Shown: piece by piece, positions 1 to 7,989 of the stretch
Numbering within the stretch: the first letter of the stretch is position 1
Layout of the letters: the number at the start of each line of letters is the position of its first letter
Source of the DNA: Brevibacterium sp.
GTDB lineage: Bacteria; Actinomycetota; Actinomycetes; Actinomycetales; Brevibacteriaceae
Length of the DNA stretch: 40,545 bases
Reading direction: 5' to 3'
Assembly: GCF_022712115.1 (NCBI RefSeq)
Contig: NZ_JALAHB010000204.1
Location: 1 to 40,545, forward strand
Program-made: the position numbers and the translations under genes
The notes under the pieces: generated by a model
What the model was told of the DNA's origin: nothing
The model's database searches: none
The model's input: only the letters and a program-made list of their open reading frames with translations

Positions 1-703
1 GGGGGCGGGTGCGGACCTCCTCTTCGACGGCGGGGACGTGACATTGACCGGTACGGAGGCGGAGAAGGTCTGTGTGGACTCGGTGGCGCGCTCCGTCCCG
101 GACGGTGTGCCCACGGTCTTCGTCAAGGGCAACCACGACTCCGAGGACACCGTCGCACGAGCCAAGGAGGTGGGCTGGACCGTGCTCGAGGGCGAGCCGG
201 TGGAGGTCGCGGGACTCACACTGCTCGGCGACAGCGATCCGCGCCGCACCGTGTTCCCCTCGGGGGACGTGCTGGAGCGCGGAGAGACGGGCGAGGAGTT
301 CGCGGCCCGGATGGCTGAGGCCGCGTGCGCTGCGGACGAGGACCTGTTCGTCATCCACGACCCGCGGCAGGCCGAGGACGCCCTGGGCCGAGGCTGCGCG
401 GACCACGCGCTGAGCGGCCACTGGCATCGGCGCGTGGAGCCGGAGCAACTGGGACGCGGCGTCCGCACCGTGGGCTCGACGACGGGAGGGGCCCTCGCGG
501 ACGCGCTCACCCCGGGGCCGCTGAAGATGCCCGCGGAGATGTCGCTCATCCGGGTGGACCGGAGCACGGGCGCCCCCATCGACGTGCAGTACATCACGGT
601 CGGCATGGACGCCGCCGTGGAGTTCTCCGAGTGGATCCCCTTCCCGTCGCCGCGTCCGCTGGTGGAGACGGAGCCGGAGGACGCGGACGGGAGCGAGGAC
701 TGA
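1..703 (+). CDS. Metallophosphoesterase, 5'-truncated by window edge
   Basis: The frame is open from the first base (first whole codon at position 2), so the true start lies outside the window and about 233 residues are visible. Calcineurin-like phosphoesterase metal-binding blocks are present: an early LLFDGGDVT segment (GD motif), GNHDSE (GNHD motif, about 105-125) and SGHWHRR (GHxH motif, about 412-430). The family hydrolyses phosphate esters with a two-metal centre; the substrate cannot be told from this fragment. The likely N-terminal DxH motif is off-window. It reads toward tRNA-Trp and secE but appears to be a separate unit, because a promoter lies between. Confidence 0.8.
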   Translation, partial: GAGADLLFDGGDVTLTGTEAEKVCVDSVARSVPDGVPTVFVKGNHDSEDTVARAKEVGWTVLEGEPVEVAGLTLLGDSDPRRTVFPSGDVLERGETGEEFAARMAEAACAADEDLFVIHDPRQAEDALGRGCADHALSGHWHRRVEPEQLGRGVRTVGSTTGGALADALTPGPLKMPAEMSLIRVDRSTGAPIDVQYITVGMDAAVEFSEWIPFPSPRPLVETEPEDADGSED

Positions 704-739
704 GCCCGGTCGGCGGGCGGGGCGCCGGCGGAGGATCGG

Positions 740-769
740 TTCGACGTCCACCCGCACCTCGTGTATGCT
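740..769 (+). promoter_or_regulatory. Promoter for tRNA-Trp (and possibly secE-nusG)
   Basis: TTCGAC (740-745) and TATGCT (764-769) are separated by 18 bp, a sigma-70-like arrangement. The tRNA begins about 32 bp after the -10. Called by eye from spacing and similarity only. Confidence 0.55.
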
Positions 770-800
770 CGTTCCTCGGCGGTGCTGATGTCACCGCTGA

Positions 801-873
801 AGGGGTGTGGCGCAATTGGTAGCGCAACGGTCTCCAAAACCGTAGGTTGCAGGTTCGAGTCCTGTCACCCCTG
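801..873 (+). tRNA. trnW: tRNA-Trp (anticodon CCA)
   Basis: The acceptor stem AGGGGTG (801-807) pairs perfectly with CACCCCT (866-872), with discriminator G873. The anticodon stem ACGGT/ACCGT encloses loop CTCCAAA with anticodon CCA at 834-836. The T arm carries the standard GGTTCGAGTCC sequence. The 3' CCA is not encoded (CTC follows). A tRNA-Trp directly upstream of secE-nusG is a common bacterial arrangement. Confidence 0.97.
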
Positions 874-929
874 CTCGTCCAGCCGGTCCGCACGGTCCGG
901 GTGTGAAGCCGAGGAGTGAGTGAGGTTGC

Positions 930-1172
930 GTGGCTGAGTCCTCCGCCCCTGCAGAGGGCAAGAAGATCGGCGTCTTCGGCCGGATCCTCCGCTTCTTCCG
1001 CGAGATCATCGCGGAGCTGAGGAAGGTCATCACTCCCACGCGCAAGGAGCTGATCAACTACACGATCGTCGTCCTTGTCTTCGTGGTCATCATGATGCTG
1101 CTGGTGACGGGCCTCGACTTCGTCTTCGGCAGGCTCTCCGCCTGGGTCTTCGCGGGCACTCCGCTCTTCTGA
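930..1172 (+). CDS. secE: Preprotein translocase subunit SecE
   Basis: This 80-residue protein is the small essential SecE subunit, which clamps SecY in the SecYEG export channel. The N-terminal half is basic and amphipathic ([19 protein letters not shown]), the classic SecE signature. It is followed by a single membrane helix, about residues 42-64 ([20 protein letters not shown]). The start is GTG at 930, preceded by GA-rich sequence that can act as a ribosome binding site. It lies 57 bp after tRNA-Trp and 74 bp before nusG. Confidence 0.95.
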   Translation: MAESSAPAEGKKIGVFGRILRFFREIIAELRKVITPTRKELINYTIVVLVFVVIMMLLVTGLDFVFGRLSAWVFAGTPLF

Positions 1173-1246
1173 TCCCCGCGGCTGCTGCCCGCCCGTTCAG
1201 ATCTCAACCGCCACCGCGCACAGCCCCAATCGCAAGAGGAGACCAC

Positions 1247-2104
1247 GTGTCCGAATCCACCCCGGAAGAGCTGACCCCGGAGCTCGACGAGCTCAGTGCC
1301 GCCCCGGCCGAGGCCGATTCCGCCACTGATGAGCCCGCTGCGGTTGCCGATGCTCCCGAGGTCGAGGACGCGGCCGAGGAGACCCCCGCGCAGGCCGCGA
1401 GCACGGACGCGCCCGGTGACGGCGAGGCGGACGCGGAGGGTGCCTCCGAGGACTCCGCCGAAGACGACGAGGGTGAGCTCGATCCCGCCGCGGCCGCCGC
1501 GGAGGACTTCAAGTCCGAGCTGCGCATGCAGGACGGCGACTGGTACGTCATCCACTCCTACGCCGGCTACGAGAACCGTGTGAAGGCCAACATCGAGTCC
1601 CGCTCGGTGAGCCTCAACATGGAGGAGTTCATCTTCGAGGTCCAGGTCCCGATGGAGGACGTGGTCGAGATCAAGAACGGCCAGCGCAAGCAGGTCCGCC
1701 GCGTCCGCATCCCCGGCTACGTGCTGGTCCGCATGGAGCTCACGGACGAGAGCTGGGGCCTCGTGCGCCACACCCCGGGCGTCACCGGATTCGTGGGCAA
1801 TGCCTACGACCCGGTCCCGCTCACGGTCGACGAGGTCTTCCAGATGCTCCAGCCGGTCTTCGAGGAGAAGCAGGCGGAGGCCGCGGAGCAGGGCCGCGCG
1901 GAGGCCACGGGTGCAGAGCAGTCCTCCTACGTGGTCGAGTGGGAGGTCGGCGAGTCCGTCCTCGTCAAGGAGGGCTCGTTCGAGGGCCACCCGGCGACCA
2001 TCCAGGAGATCCGGCCGGAGACGCAGAAGCTCACGGTGCTCCTCTCGATCTTCGAGCGCGATGTGCCCGTGGAGCTGGGCTTCGATCAGGTCTCCAAGAT
2101 CTGA
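1247..2104 (+). CDS. nusG: Transcription termination/antitermination protein NusG
   Basis: NusG binds RNA polymerase, tunes pausing and Rho termination, and can link polymerase to ribosomal S10. The protein has 285 residues. Residues 1-97 are a strongly acidic, Ala/Glu/Asp-rich extension typical of actinobacterial NusG and probably disordered. The NGN domain follows from W99 ([15 protein letters not shown]), then a KOW domain ([18 protein letters not shown]) in the last 60 residues. GTG 1247 is chosen because AGAGGAGA lies a few bases upstream. The secE-nusG order is conserved. Confidence 0.97.
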   Translation: MSESTPEELTPELDELSAAPAEADSATDEPAAVADAPEVEDAAEETPAQAASTDAPGDGEADAEGASEDSAEDDEGELDPAAAAAEDFKSELRMQDGDWYVIHSYAGYENRVKANIESRSVSLNMEEFIFEVQVPMEDVVEIKNGQRKQVRRVRIPGYVLVRMELTDESWGLVRHTPGVTGFVGNAYDPVPLTVDEVFQMLQPVFEEKQAEAAEQGRAEATGAEQSSYVVEWEVGESVLVKEGSFEGHPATIQEIRPETQKLTVLLSIFERDVPVELGFDQVSKI

Positions 2105-2192
2105 CACACGCTTCATCGCGGACCCGCGCAGGGCCGCCACGGATTCCCAGTCCGCGAACCCCGCAGCACCTGGTGCGCGATTCCTCACAGGA

Positions 2193-2223
2193 TTCGCCTC
2201 CGGGTGCTCGTTCGTGGAATACT
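2193..2223 (+). promoter_or_regulatory. Possible rplK promoter
   Basis: A weak -35-like TTCGCC (2193-2198) and an AATACT hexamer (2218-2223) are 19 bp apart. The block TGGAATACTGG (2215-2225) recurs before the gene at 3660, which gives it some extra support. A start near 2230 would put the hairpins at 2234-2293 at the 5' end of the rplK mRNA. Confidence 0.35.
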
Positions 2224-2233
2224 GGTGGGGTTT

Positions 2234-2293
2234 GGTCTGACTCCTCATCGGAGAGTCGGACCGGACCCGTCCCGCGCGAGATGCGCGCGGGTC
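2234..2293 (+). promoter_or_regulatory. rplKA leader with two hairpins (candidate L1 autoregulatory site)
   Basis: Hairpin 1 pairs 2234-2243 with 2253-2262 (10 bp, one G-U). Hairpin 2 pairs GACCCG (2264-2269) with CGGGTC (2288-2293) and CGCGC (2273-2277) with GCGCG (2283-2287), leaving a one-sided 3-nt bulge. Two helices around an asymmetric bulge just before the first gene are reminiscent of L1-binding sites in rplKA mRNAs of other bacteria. The pairing is seen directly; binding by L1 is inference. Confidence 0.45.
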
Positions 2294-2321
2294 ACGGCAA
2301 TACGGAAGAAAAGGACCGAAC

Positions 2322-2759
2322 ATGCCTCCCAAGAAGAAGGTCTCCGGTCTGATCAAGCTGCAGATCCAGGCAGGCGCCGCCAACCCGGCTCCTCCGATCG
2401 GCCCGGCGCTTGGTCAGCACGGCGTCAACATCATGGAGTTCTGCAAGGCGTACAACGCCGCGACGGAATCCCAGCGGGGAAACGTCATCCCCGTGGAGAT
2501 CACCGTCTACGAGGACCGCTCCTTCACCTTCATCACGAAGACCCCGCCCGCTGCGGAGCTCATCAAGAAGGCCGCCGGCGTGAAGTCCGGCTCGGCCACC
2601 CCGCACACCAGCAAGGTGGGCCACCTGTCCGCTGACAAGGTGCGCGAGATCGCGGAGCAGAAGCGCCCCGACCTCAACGCCAACGACGTGGACGCGGCGA
2701 TGAAGATCATCGCCGGCACCGCACGCTCGATGGGCATCACCGTCGACGTCGAGGGTTGA
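2322..2759 (+). CDS. rplK: 50S ribosomal protein L11
   Basis: L11 forms the stalk base of the 50S subunit and binds the GTPase-associated region of 23S rRNA, the thiostrepton site. The 145 residues start MPPKKKVSG and contain the hallmark proline-rich N-terminal segment ([30 protein letters not shown] split by the usual GPALG turn) and the C-terminal RNA-binding domain ending [14 protein letters not shown]. Start ATG 2322 follows GAAAAGGA. It is co-transcribed with rplA, 71 bp downstream. Confidence 0.98.
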   Translation: MPPKKKVSGLIKLQIQAGAANPAPPIGPALGQHGVNIMEFCKAYNAATESQRGNVIPVEITVYEDRSFTFITKTPPAAELIKKAAGVKSGSATPHTSKVGHLSADKVREIAEQKRPDLNANDVDAAMKIIAGTARSMGITVDVEG

Positions 2760-2830
2760 GTCCAACCCCACCTCAACCACTGTGGCAGGGTCCGCGCGAC
2801 CCGCACCACTACTGCTAGGAGAATAAGCAG

Positions 2831-3526
2831 ATGGCAAAGCGCTCAAAGGCCTACCGGGCCGCCGCTGAGAAGATCGCGGCAGACACGCAGTACGAGCCGG
2901 CACAGGCGATCGCCCTGGCCCAGGAGACCTCCGTGGCGAAGTTCGACGCCACCGTCGAGGTCGCCCTGCGCCTGAGCGTCGACCCGCGCAAGGCCGACCA
3001 GATGGTGCGCGGCACCGTCAATCTCCCCAACGGCACCGGCAAGACGGCCACGGTCCTCGTCTTCGCCGCAGGTGACAAGGCGGAGGCAGCTCGCGAGGCA
3101 GGTGCCGACTACGTCGGTTCCGATGACCTGCTGGAGAAGGTGGCCGGCGGCTTCACCGATTTCGATGCAGCCGTCGCGACCCCGGACATGATGGGCAAGG
3201 TCGGCCGTCTGGGCAAGGTGCTGGGTCCCCGTGGCCTCATGCCCAACCCCAAGACCGGCACGGTGACGATGGACGTGGCCAAGGCCGTCTCCGACATCAA
3301 GGGCGGAAAGATCGAGTTCCGCGTGGACAAGCACGCGAACCTGCACTTCATCATCGGGAAGACCTCCTTCTCGACCGAGCAGCTGCAGCAGAACTTCGAT
3401 GCCGCCCTCGAGGAGATCAACCGTCTCAAGCCGTCGTCGGCGAAGGGCCGCTACATCTCGAAGGCGACGATCACCACCACGAACGGTCCCGGCATCCCGC
3501 TGGACGCCTCCGCTCTGCGCGCGTGA
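2831..3526 (+). CDS. rplA: 50S ribosomal protein L1
   Basis: L1 builds the mobile L1 stalk at the E site and in many bacteria represses its own operon. The 231-residue length is typical. Diagnostic segments include [14 protein letters not shown] and the L1 signature [21 protein letters not shown] in the second half, followed by [21 protein letters not shown] purine-rich AGGAGAATAAGC lies just before ATG 2831. A strong terminator follows, so rplKA ends here. Confidence 0.98.
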   Translation: MAKRSKAYRAAAEKIAADTQYEPAQAIALAQETSVAKFDATVEVALRLSVDPRKADQMVRGTVNLPNGTGKTATVLVFAAGDKAEAAREAGADYVGSDDLLEKVAGGFTDFDAAVATPDMMGKVGRLGKVLGPRGLMPNPKTGTVTMDVAKAVSDIKGGKIEFRVDKHANLHFIIGKTSFSTEQLQQNFDAALEEINRLKPSSAKGRYISKATITTTNGPGIPLDASALRA

Positions 3527-3559
3527 TCCGCTGACCTGAGGCCTGTGAGCCTCGGTCGC

Positions 3560-3595
3560 ACCGGCCCCTCCTGCCACCCTGCAGGAGGGGCCGGT
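3560..3595 (+). terminator. Terminator of rplKA
   Basis: Perfect 15-bp stem (3560-3574 with 3581-3595) around loop CACCCT, 34 bp after the rplA stop. The U tract is weak (GTCGTTCC). Confidence 0.8.
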
Positions 3596-3659
3596 GTCGT
3601 TCCAGAACCGTCACCGTCGTGAGCGCTTCGGCACGTGGGCCTTTGGAATACTGGACCGC

Positions 3660-5885
3660 ATGAATCCCTCTGCGCCCTCCCCGTCCTTCGCGCCCGTGCC
3701 GGAGGACGACAGCCAGACCCCGGACCCAGCGCGGACCCAGGCCGCGGCGGCGGCGCTGCTGGAGCTCTACGGCGACGATCTGCGCCGCACGGGTCTCGCC
3801 GTGGATCCCGGCCTTGCCGCGTGGCTCCCGGAGGACTTCACGGCGAAGGTGCGGGCGGCGACGGGCGGCGGCCCGGTGCCCGTCGCCGTGCTCGTCCACT
3901 ACGGGTTTCCGGCACCGGCCGTGAGACAGAACGTCACGTACCCGGTCGATGTCATGCAGCGCGTGGCCGCAGAGCTGTTCGCGGACGGTGAGGGCGTGCT
4001 CGCGGCCTTCGCCGTCGACGGCGGAACGCCCGACCCGGCGGTGCACGCCGTCGGCGCGCGCGGAGTGAGTGACCGGCTGTTCCGGCTGGGCGAGGCCCTC
4101 GAGGTCGAAGCGGACTTCAGAGTGCGTCCCGAGCCCTATGTCGAGTACGCGGCAGCCGCAGGGCGGGCCTGGCTGCGCAACGAGAGCCCGCCTGACCTGG
4201 GTGACTACGTGTCCCGGCGGATCGAGGCGGGCACGGGCCGCTTCTTCGAGACCCACACCCCTGGAGGCGCCGACGGTCTGGTGGCCAGTACGGCGGCGGT
4301 GGGCGGTGCCGCAGCGATCACGTGGGCCATCGCCCGGAGGACGCGCGCTGAGCGGGAGGCCTCCGGCTCAGCGCGGACCACCGCCGCGAGCACCCTCGGC
4401 ACCGGGCGGGCGAAGCGTCTGCTGTCCGCCCTGCACACGCCGCCGCGGCTGCCGGACCCTGATGCTGCGGACGGTCCCGAGGCTCTCGCTCCTGCCGAGC
4501 GCCTGCGGGAGCTGGGGAGAGCGCGGGAGCGGCTCGTCTCCCGCATCCTCGCGGCAGCGCCGTCTCTGGACGATCCTCAGCTGAGCCCGACCGAGGCCCG
4601 GCGGGTGTTCGCGGAGCGGGTGCCGGTCACGGACTCCGCCGCCCTCCATGCGCTGGACGCCCAGATCGCAGCGCAGCGGGGTGCGAAGACGCGGTCGGTG
4701 CTCTCGCCGCTGTGCTTCTTCGATCCCTTCCACGGTGAGGCCGTCGCGACGGTGCGGCTCGATGCCCGGGGCCGCCGCGTTGACGCTTTCGATGTACCCG
4801 CCTGCCGGGACTGCCGGCGGCGGGACGCCGCCGGTGAGCGTCCGCACGCTCTCACGGTGCCCGCTCGGGGCAGGCGGGCGGGCGCACCCGTCCCGTACTG
4901 GGAGCTTGACGATGCCTATGCTCGCTGCGGCCTCGGCACGCTGTCTCCCCTCACGGAGGTGGTCGCCGCCCAGCCGTCAGGAGGCGGAGCCTCACCGGCG
5001 GGTGCGGCGGCGCTCGCTGCCGGACGCACGGGGTCCTCCCATACGGCCGCGGGGGCCGAATCCCTCGGCCTGCGCGGGATGGAGAGGGGAGAAGCGGTCG
5101 TCCGGGGTCTCGCGGTCCTCGTCCTCACGGTCTTCTCGGCGGTCCTGGGCGGGGCCGCGTCCGTCGTCATCCACGAGTACGAGGAGCCGCAGCTGTTCGG
5201 CTATCAGCAGGGACCGGAGACGCGGGCCGACTACGACCGGACCCGGCCGCAGGAGATCGCGGCGGAGCTGGACGAGACGGGCTTCCACATCGACCCGATG
5301 CTTGCGCCTGCACTGGACTCGGAGCGGGTCGCCGCTCTCGCAGAGGCCGCAGGCGAGGCCGAGCACGTGTCCGTCGCGGTGCTGCAGTCCTCGGGGACGG
5401 ACGCCTCCGATGCGCCGGAGGTCTTCGCCGCCCGCATCGCTGCGGAGCTGAGCGAGCCGGGCGCGGTCATCGCCGTCTTCGAGTCGGAGAACGCCGTGGC
5501 GGCCGCGGGCATGACCCTGCCCGAGTACGCGGACATGTGGCGGCCGTGGGACGAGTATCGGTATGAGCGGTACGAGCGGTCGGCAGGTGGAGACCTGAGC
5601 GGCTGGTCGACGTCGGGGGAGCACACGGGGCTTGAGGACACGCAGAGGGAGGTCGCGGAGCTCGATGCCCGGTTGGTCCCGGATCCCGAGGTCGTCCCTG
5701 ACACGCACGAGGAGAGGAGTGCGGAGGAACCGGCGCTCGGTCCCGCCGTCCTGGGCTATCCCCTGGGCAACTGGGTGAGGGGAGCGCTCATCGGGGCCCT
5801 CGGTGCGGTGACGGTCGGTGGGATCACCGGTGCCCTGATCCGCGGCGTGCGCCACACCCGGAGCGAGAGAGGGAGCCGGTCATGA
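3660..5885 (+). CDS. Large multi-domain membrane protein of unknown function (pair member 1)
   Basis: Not recognised as a characterised family. From ATG 3660 it has 741 residues. Visible layout: a domain with VDP at 48-50; membrane helix about 206-225 followed by ARRTRAER; a helical, charged region; a possible metal site C352-x5-H358 (LCFFDPFHG) and C382-x2-C385; membrane helix about 483-508; a second domain with IDP at 544-546; and membrane helix about 705-730 with a basic tail. Charges predict N-out, the Cys/His region inside and the second domain outside. There is no signal peptide. No good ribosome binding site precedes the ATG; an AATACT box 7 bp upstream would fit a leaderless transcript. 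An earlier in-frame GTG at 3594 falls inside the terminator and is unlikely. The gene overlaps the next one by 4 bp. The function is unknown. Confidence 0.75.
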   Translation: MNPSAPSPSFAPVPEDDSQTPDPARTQAAAAALLELYGDDLRRTGLAVDPGLAAWLPEDFTAKVRAATGGGPVPVAVLVHYGFPAPAVRQNVTYPVDVMQRVAAELFADGEGVLAAFAVDGGTPDPAVHAVGARGVSDRLFRLGEALEVEADFRVRPEPYVEYAAAAGRAWLRNESPPDLGDYVSRRIEAGTGRFFETHTPGGADGLVASTAAVGGAAAITWAIARRTRAEREASGSARTTAASTLGTGRAKRLLSALHTPPRLPDPDAADGPEALAPAERLRELGRARERLVSRILAAAPSLDDPQLSPTEARRVFAERVPVTDSAALHALDAQIAAQRGAKTRSVLSPLCFFDPFHGEAVATVRLDARGRRVDAFDVPACRDCRRRDAAGERPHALTVPARGRRAGAPVPYWELDDAYARCGLGTLSPLTEVVAAQPSGGGASPAGAAALAAGRTGSSHTAAGAESLGLRGMERGEAVVRGLAVLVLTVFSAVLGGAASVVIHEYEEPQLFGYQQGPETRADYDRTRPQEIAAELDETGFHIDPMLAPALDSERVAALAEAAGEAEHVSVAVLQSSGTDASDAPEVFAARIAAELSEPGAVIAVFESENAVAAAGMTLPEYADMWRPWDEYRYERYERSAGGDLSGWSTSGEHTGLEDTQREVAELDARLVPDPEVVPDTHEERSAEEPALGPAVLGYPLGNWVRGALIGALGAVTVGGITGALIRGVRHTRSERGSRS

Positions 5886-7057
5886 CACCGCTGGAGTACG
5901 CCGGTGAGATCGCGGCCGGGCTGGAGGACGGCCAGGTGTGGATCGATCCGGGGGTGGAGTACCTTGTACCGCAGGCCGCCCGCGAGGAGCTCGAGGAGCA
6001 GGCCGAGGCCGTCGACTGGCCCGTGTACGCGATCGTCACGGGCAGGGACCAGCGCGACCTGGATCTTGCGACCCTCGTACACGGCCAGCTGGGCGCGGAG
6101 GAGGGCATCTATCTCGTCGTCGAGCCGGGCAGCTCCTTCGTCACGAGCAAGGTGGAGCTGGACGATGCGGCGCTCAGCCGCGAGGTCCACCAGCGCATCG
6201 AGGCCGGCGACCGGGGTTCCGGCACGGGCAACGAGGGCGTGAGCCGGCTGCAGGGCGTGCTCAATTCGCTTGCGGACGAGGACTTCGAGGTGACTGAGCG
6301 CGGCACGGGCCAGGAGCACGCTCCGGTGCCGGCACCGCGCACGGAGTACGTGGGTCTGGGCACGGACCTCGTCTACGCTCTCGTCATGGTGCCGCTCGTG
6401 CTCGCGGCTGCGATCGCCGTCGCCCTTGGGGCGCGGCGCCGCCGGCGGAAGCCGGTGCCCCGATATGAGCTGCCCGCCTCCCTCCTCCGCAGCGCCTCAC
6501 GGGTCCGGCGGGAGGAGATGCGCCGGGAGCTCTCGGCCGACAGCCTCGACATCGCACGGCGGCTGTCCGAGCTCGACACCGTGAGCCTCGAACCGGAGCT
6601 GTCGGCCCGGGTGACCCACGGGCTCGACGCGTACGCGCTCGCGGGCCGGATCGTCGACGACCCGGAGGCGAGCCGTGCGGATCTCGCGGGCGCACTCGTG
6701 CTCCTGCGCACCGCGGCGCACGACATCGCCGAGGTCGAGGCGGCGGGAGGGAGGAGAACCCTCGGCAGCGGTCGCCGCAGGGCCGCGGACCCGCCCCGGC
6801 TGTGCGTGATCGATCCCGGTCACGGTCCGGCGGCGACCGTGGCCGAGGCACCTGTGGAGGGCCACCGCGGTGCGCGCATTCCGGTGTGCGCCGACTGCGC
6901 CGCCGCTCTGCGCGCGGGACGGGAGCCGGCCTGGCTGCTCGAGGACGGGGTGCCGTACGTGCGCGGGGACAGCGTCTGGGCGCGGACGCTCTTCGGCGCG
7001 GTGGGCGGGGACCTCGTCGAGCTCATCGGTACCGACAGGGGAGAGCGGGCGCGCTGA
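5882..7057 (+). CDS. Membrane protein of unknown function (pair member 2)
   Basis: The 391-residue protein starts within the stop codon of its neighbour (ATGA overlap), so the two are probably translationally coupled. Residues 1-160 form an alpha/beta-looking domain with IDP at 21-23 and a hydrophobic strand EGIYLVVEPGSSF. One membrane helix lies at about 163-184, followed by ARRRRRK, which predicts an outside N terminus and inside C terminus. The cytoplasmic part is helical and carries C308-x5-H314 (LCVIDPGHG) and C336-x2-C339 (VCADC), the same pattern as in the upstream protein. The order domain-helix-helical region-Cys/His site matches the N-terminal half of the upstream protein, which suggests duplication. 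No enzymatic role can be assigned. Confidence 0.8.
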   Translation: MTPLEYAGEIAAGLEDGQVWIDPGVEYLVPQAAREELEEQAEAVDWPVYAIVTGRDQRDLDLATLVHGQLGAEEGIYLVVEPGSSFVTSKVELDDAALSREVHQRIEAGDRGSGTGNEGVSRLQGVLNSLADEDFEVTERGTGQEHAPVPAPRTEYVGLGTDLVYALVMVPLVLAAAIAVALGARRRRRKPVPRYELPASLLRSASRVRREEMRRELSADSLDIARRLSELDTVSLEPELSARVTHGLDAYALAGRIVDDPEASRADLAGALVLLRTAAHDIAEVEAAGGRRTLGSGRRRAADPPRLCVIDPGHGPAATVAEAPVEGHRGARIPVCADCAAALRAGREPAWLLEDGVPYVRGDSVWARTLFGAVGGDLVELIGTDRGERAR

Positions 7058-7086
7058 AGGACTGTGCGGCGACCTCGCGGATCCGC

Positions 7087-7683
7087 TCAGCGCCGGTGGA
7101 CCAGCCGGTCGCTGAGGCGGGAGAGCAGCGGGCTCAGCAGCAGCGAACCTCCGATCGCGATCCCCACGGCCGCCCACATGGGCAGCGGCAGCCAGCGGGC
7201 GGAGAGCCAGCCGAAGCCGGCTGAGTAGGCCGTCCAGACGACCCCGGCGATGAGGGTCAGTCGCAGCCAGCGGGCAGGCTCCATCGACTCACCACCGGCG
7301 AGCAGGGCCAGCAGTGTGCGGCCCAGAGGGATGAAACGGGCGACGATGCTGATGAGGATGCCTCCCTCAGCCAGGCGCGCGGAGAGCGCGTCGAGGCGAC
7401 GGGAGTTCGACGGCGAACCCACGACCGGCCACTGCCGGAAGTCGCGGTGCCTGCCCAGCAGGTAGACGACGTGGTCGCCCAGGACGGAGCCCACTGTGGC
7501 GAACGCCACGAGGAGGAGGAAGTGGGGGCTTCCCGTGTGTGCGTTCACGGCTCCCAGAGCCACGATGAGGGCACTCGAGGGAACCGGGGGAATGGCGGCG
7601 GACAGGGCGATGACCAGGGCGAACACCGGGTAGAGCCAGAGGGACCCCACCATGTTGAGGACCGCGTCCTGGATCTCGTGCAT
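7087..7683 (-). CDS. DedA/VTT-family membrane protein
   Basis: A 198-residue polytopic membrane protein, convergent with the preceding pair. DedA signatures are visible: an early re-entrant segment rich in PP and small residues (LSAAIPPVPSSALIV), GDHVVYLLGR, and the conserved arginine motif in ARFIPLGRTLLALLAGG. DedA proteins are implicated in lipid-carrier or phospholipid flipping across the cytoplasmic membrane (undecaprenyl phosphate for some members); the substrate here is not evident. Start ATG at 7683 (reverse strand). Confidence 0.85.
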   Translation of the reverse strand: MHEIQDAVLNMVGSLWLYPVFALVIALSAAIPPVPSSALIVALGAVNAHTGSPHFLLLVAFATVGSVLGDHVVYLLGRHRDFRQWPVVGSPSNSRRLDALSARLAEGGILISIVARFIPLGRTLLALLAGGESMEPARWLRLTLIAGVVWTAYSAGFGWLSARWLPLPMWAAVGIAIGGSLLLSPLLSRLSDRLVHRR

Positions 7684-7757
7684 CCGACCACCCTAGCCCC
7701 GGCACCCTGCACCCCGCGCCCGGACCCCGTGTGCGGGGCTCCGGGACCGGCCTCGGC

Positions 7758-7787
7758 TTGCGCGGGCTCGTCGCGGATGCGTATAGT
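7758..7787 (+). promoter_or_regulatory. rplJL promoter
   Basis: TTGCGC (7758-7763) and TATAGT (7782-7787) are 18 bp apart. This gives a leader of nearly 200 nt before rplJ. Confidence 0.7.
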
Positions 7788-7793
7788 GAGTGC

Positions 7794-7980
7794 TTGCCCA
7801 AGACCGTCGGTCTCTGCGGGCGTGAGTCCTCTGGACGAACGCCGGTGGACGAAGACTCATGAGAGTGGCCCGCGCAGGTGAATGACATTCCGCTCGATGC
7901 CACGCATCGAATCGTGTGAGCGTCTCATGCCTGTGCGTGAGGCGCTTTTCTCATGCGTCCGGGGCGCCGACACAGACGAA
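7794..7980 (+). ncRNA. L10-type leader RNA of rplJL
   Basis: The long untranslated leader contains a helix CGTGAGTC (7821-7828) with GACTCATG (7854-7861) enclosing a purine-rich region, then a terminator-like hairpin at 7919-7952. In many bacteria the L10(L12)4 complex binds the rplJ leader to repress its own synthesis. Position and folding fit that model; the kink-turn itself was not verified. A 300-bp non-coding stretch (7684-7989) is mostly this promoter and leader. Confidence 0.55.
7919..7952 (+). terminator. Attenuator-like hairpin in the rplJ leader
   Basis: AGCGTCTCA (7919-7927) pairs with TGAGGCGCT (7938-7946) over 9 bp (one G-U) and is followed by TTTTCTC. It is one of the few hairpins in the window with a real U tract, and it sits inside a leader about 40 nt before rplJ. 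This suggests conditional termination. Confidence 0.6.
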
Positions 7981-7989
7981 AGGAATGCC

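Noticed and set aside
3594..3659. 22-codon N-terminal extension of the first membrane protein (GTG 3594)
   Set aside because: The start lies inside the rplKA terminator stem and the added residues do not resemble a signal peptide.
7859..7885. Eight-residue upstream frame in the rplJ leader
   Set aside because: No convincing ribosome binding site, and it lies in a helix of the leader; probably chance.
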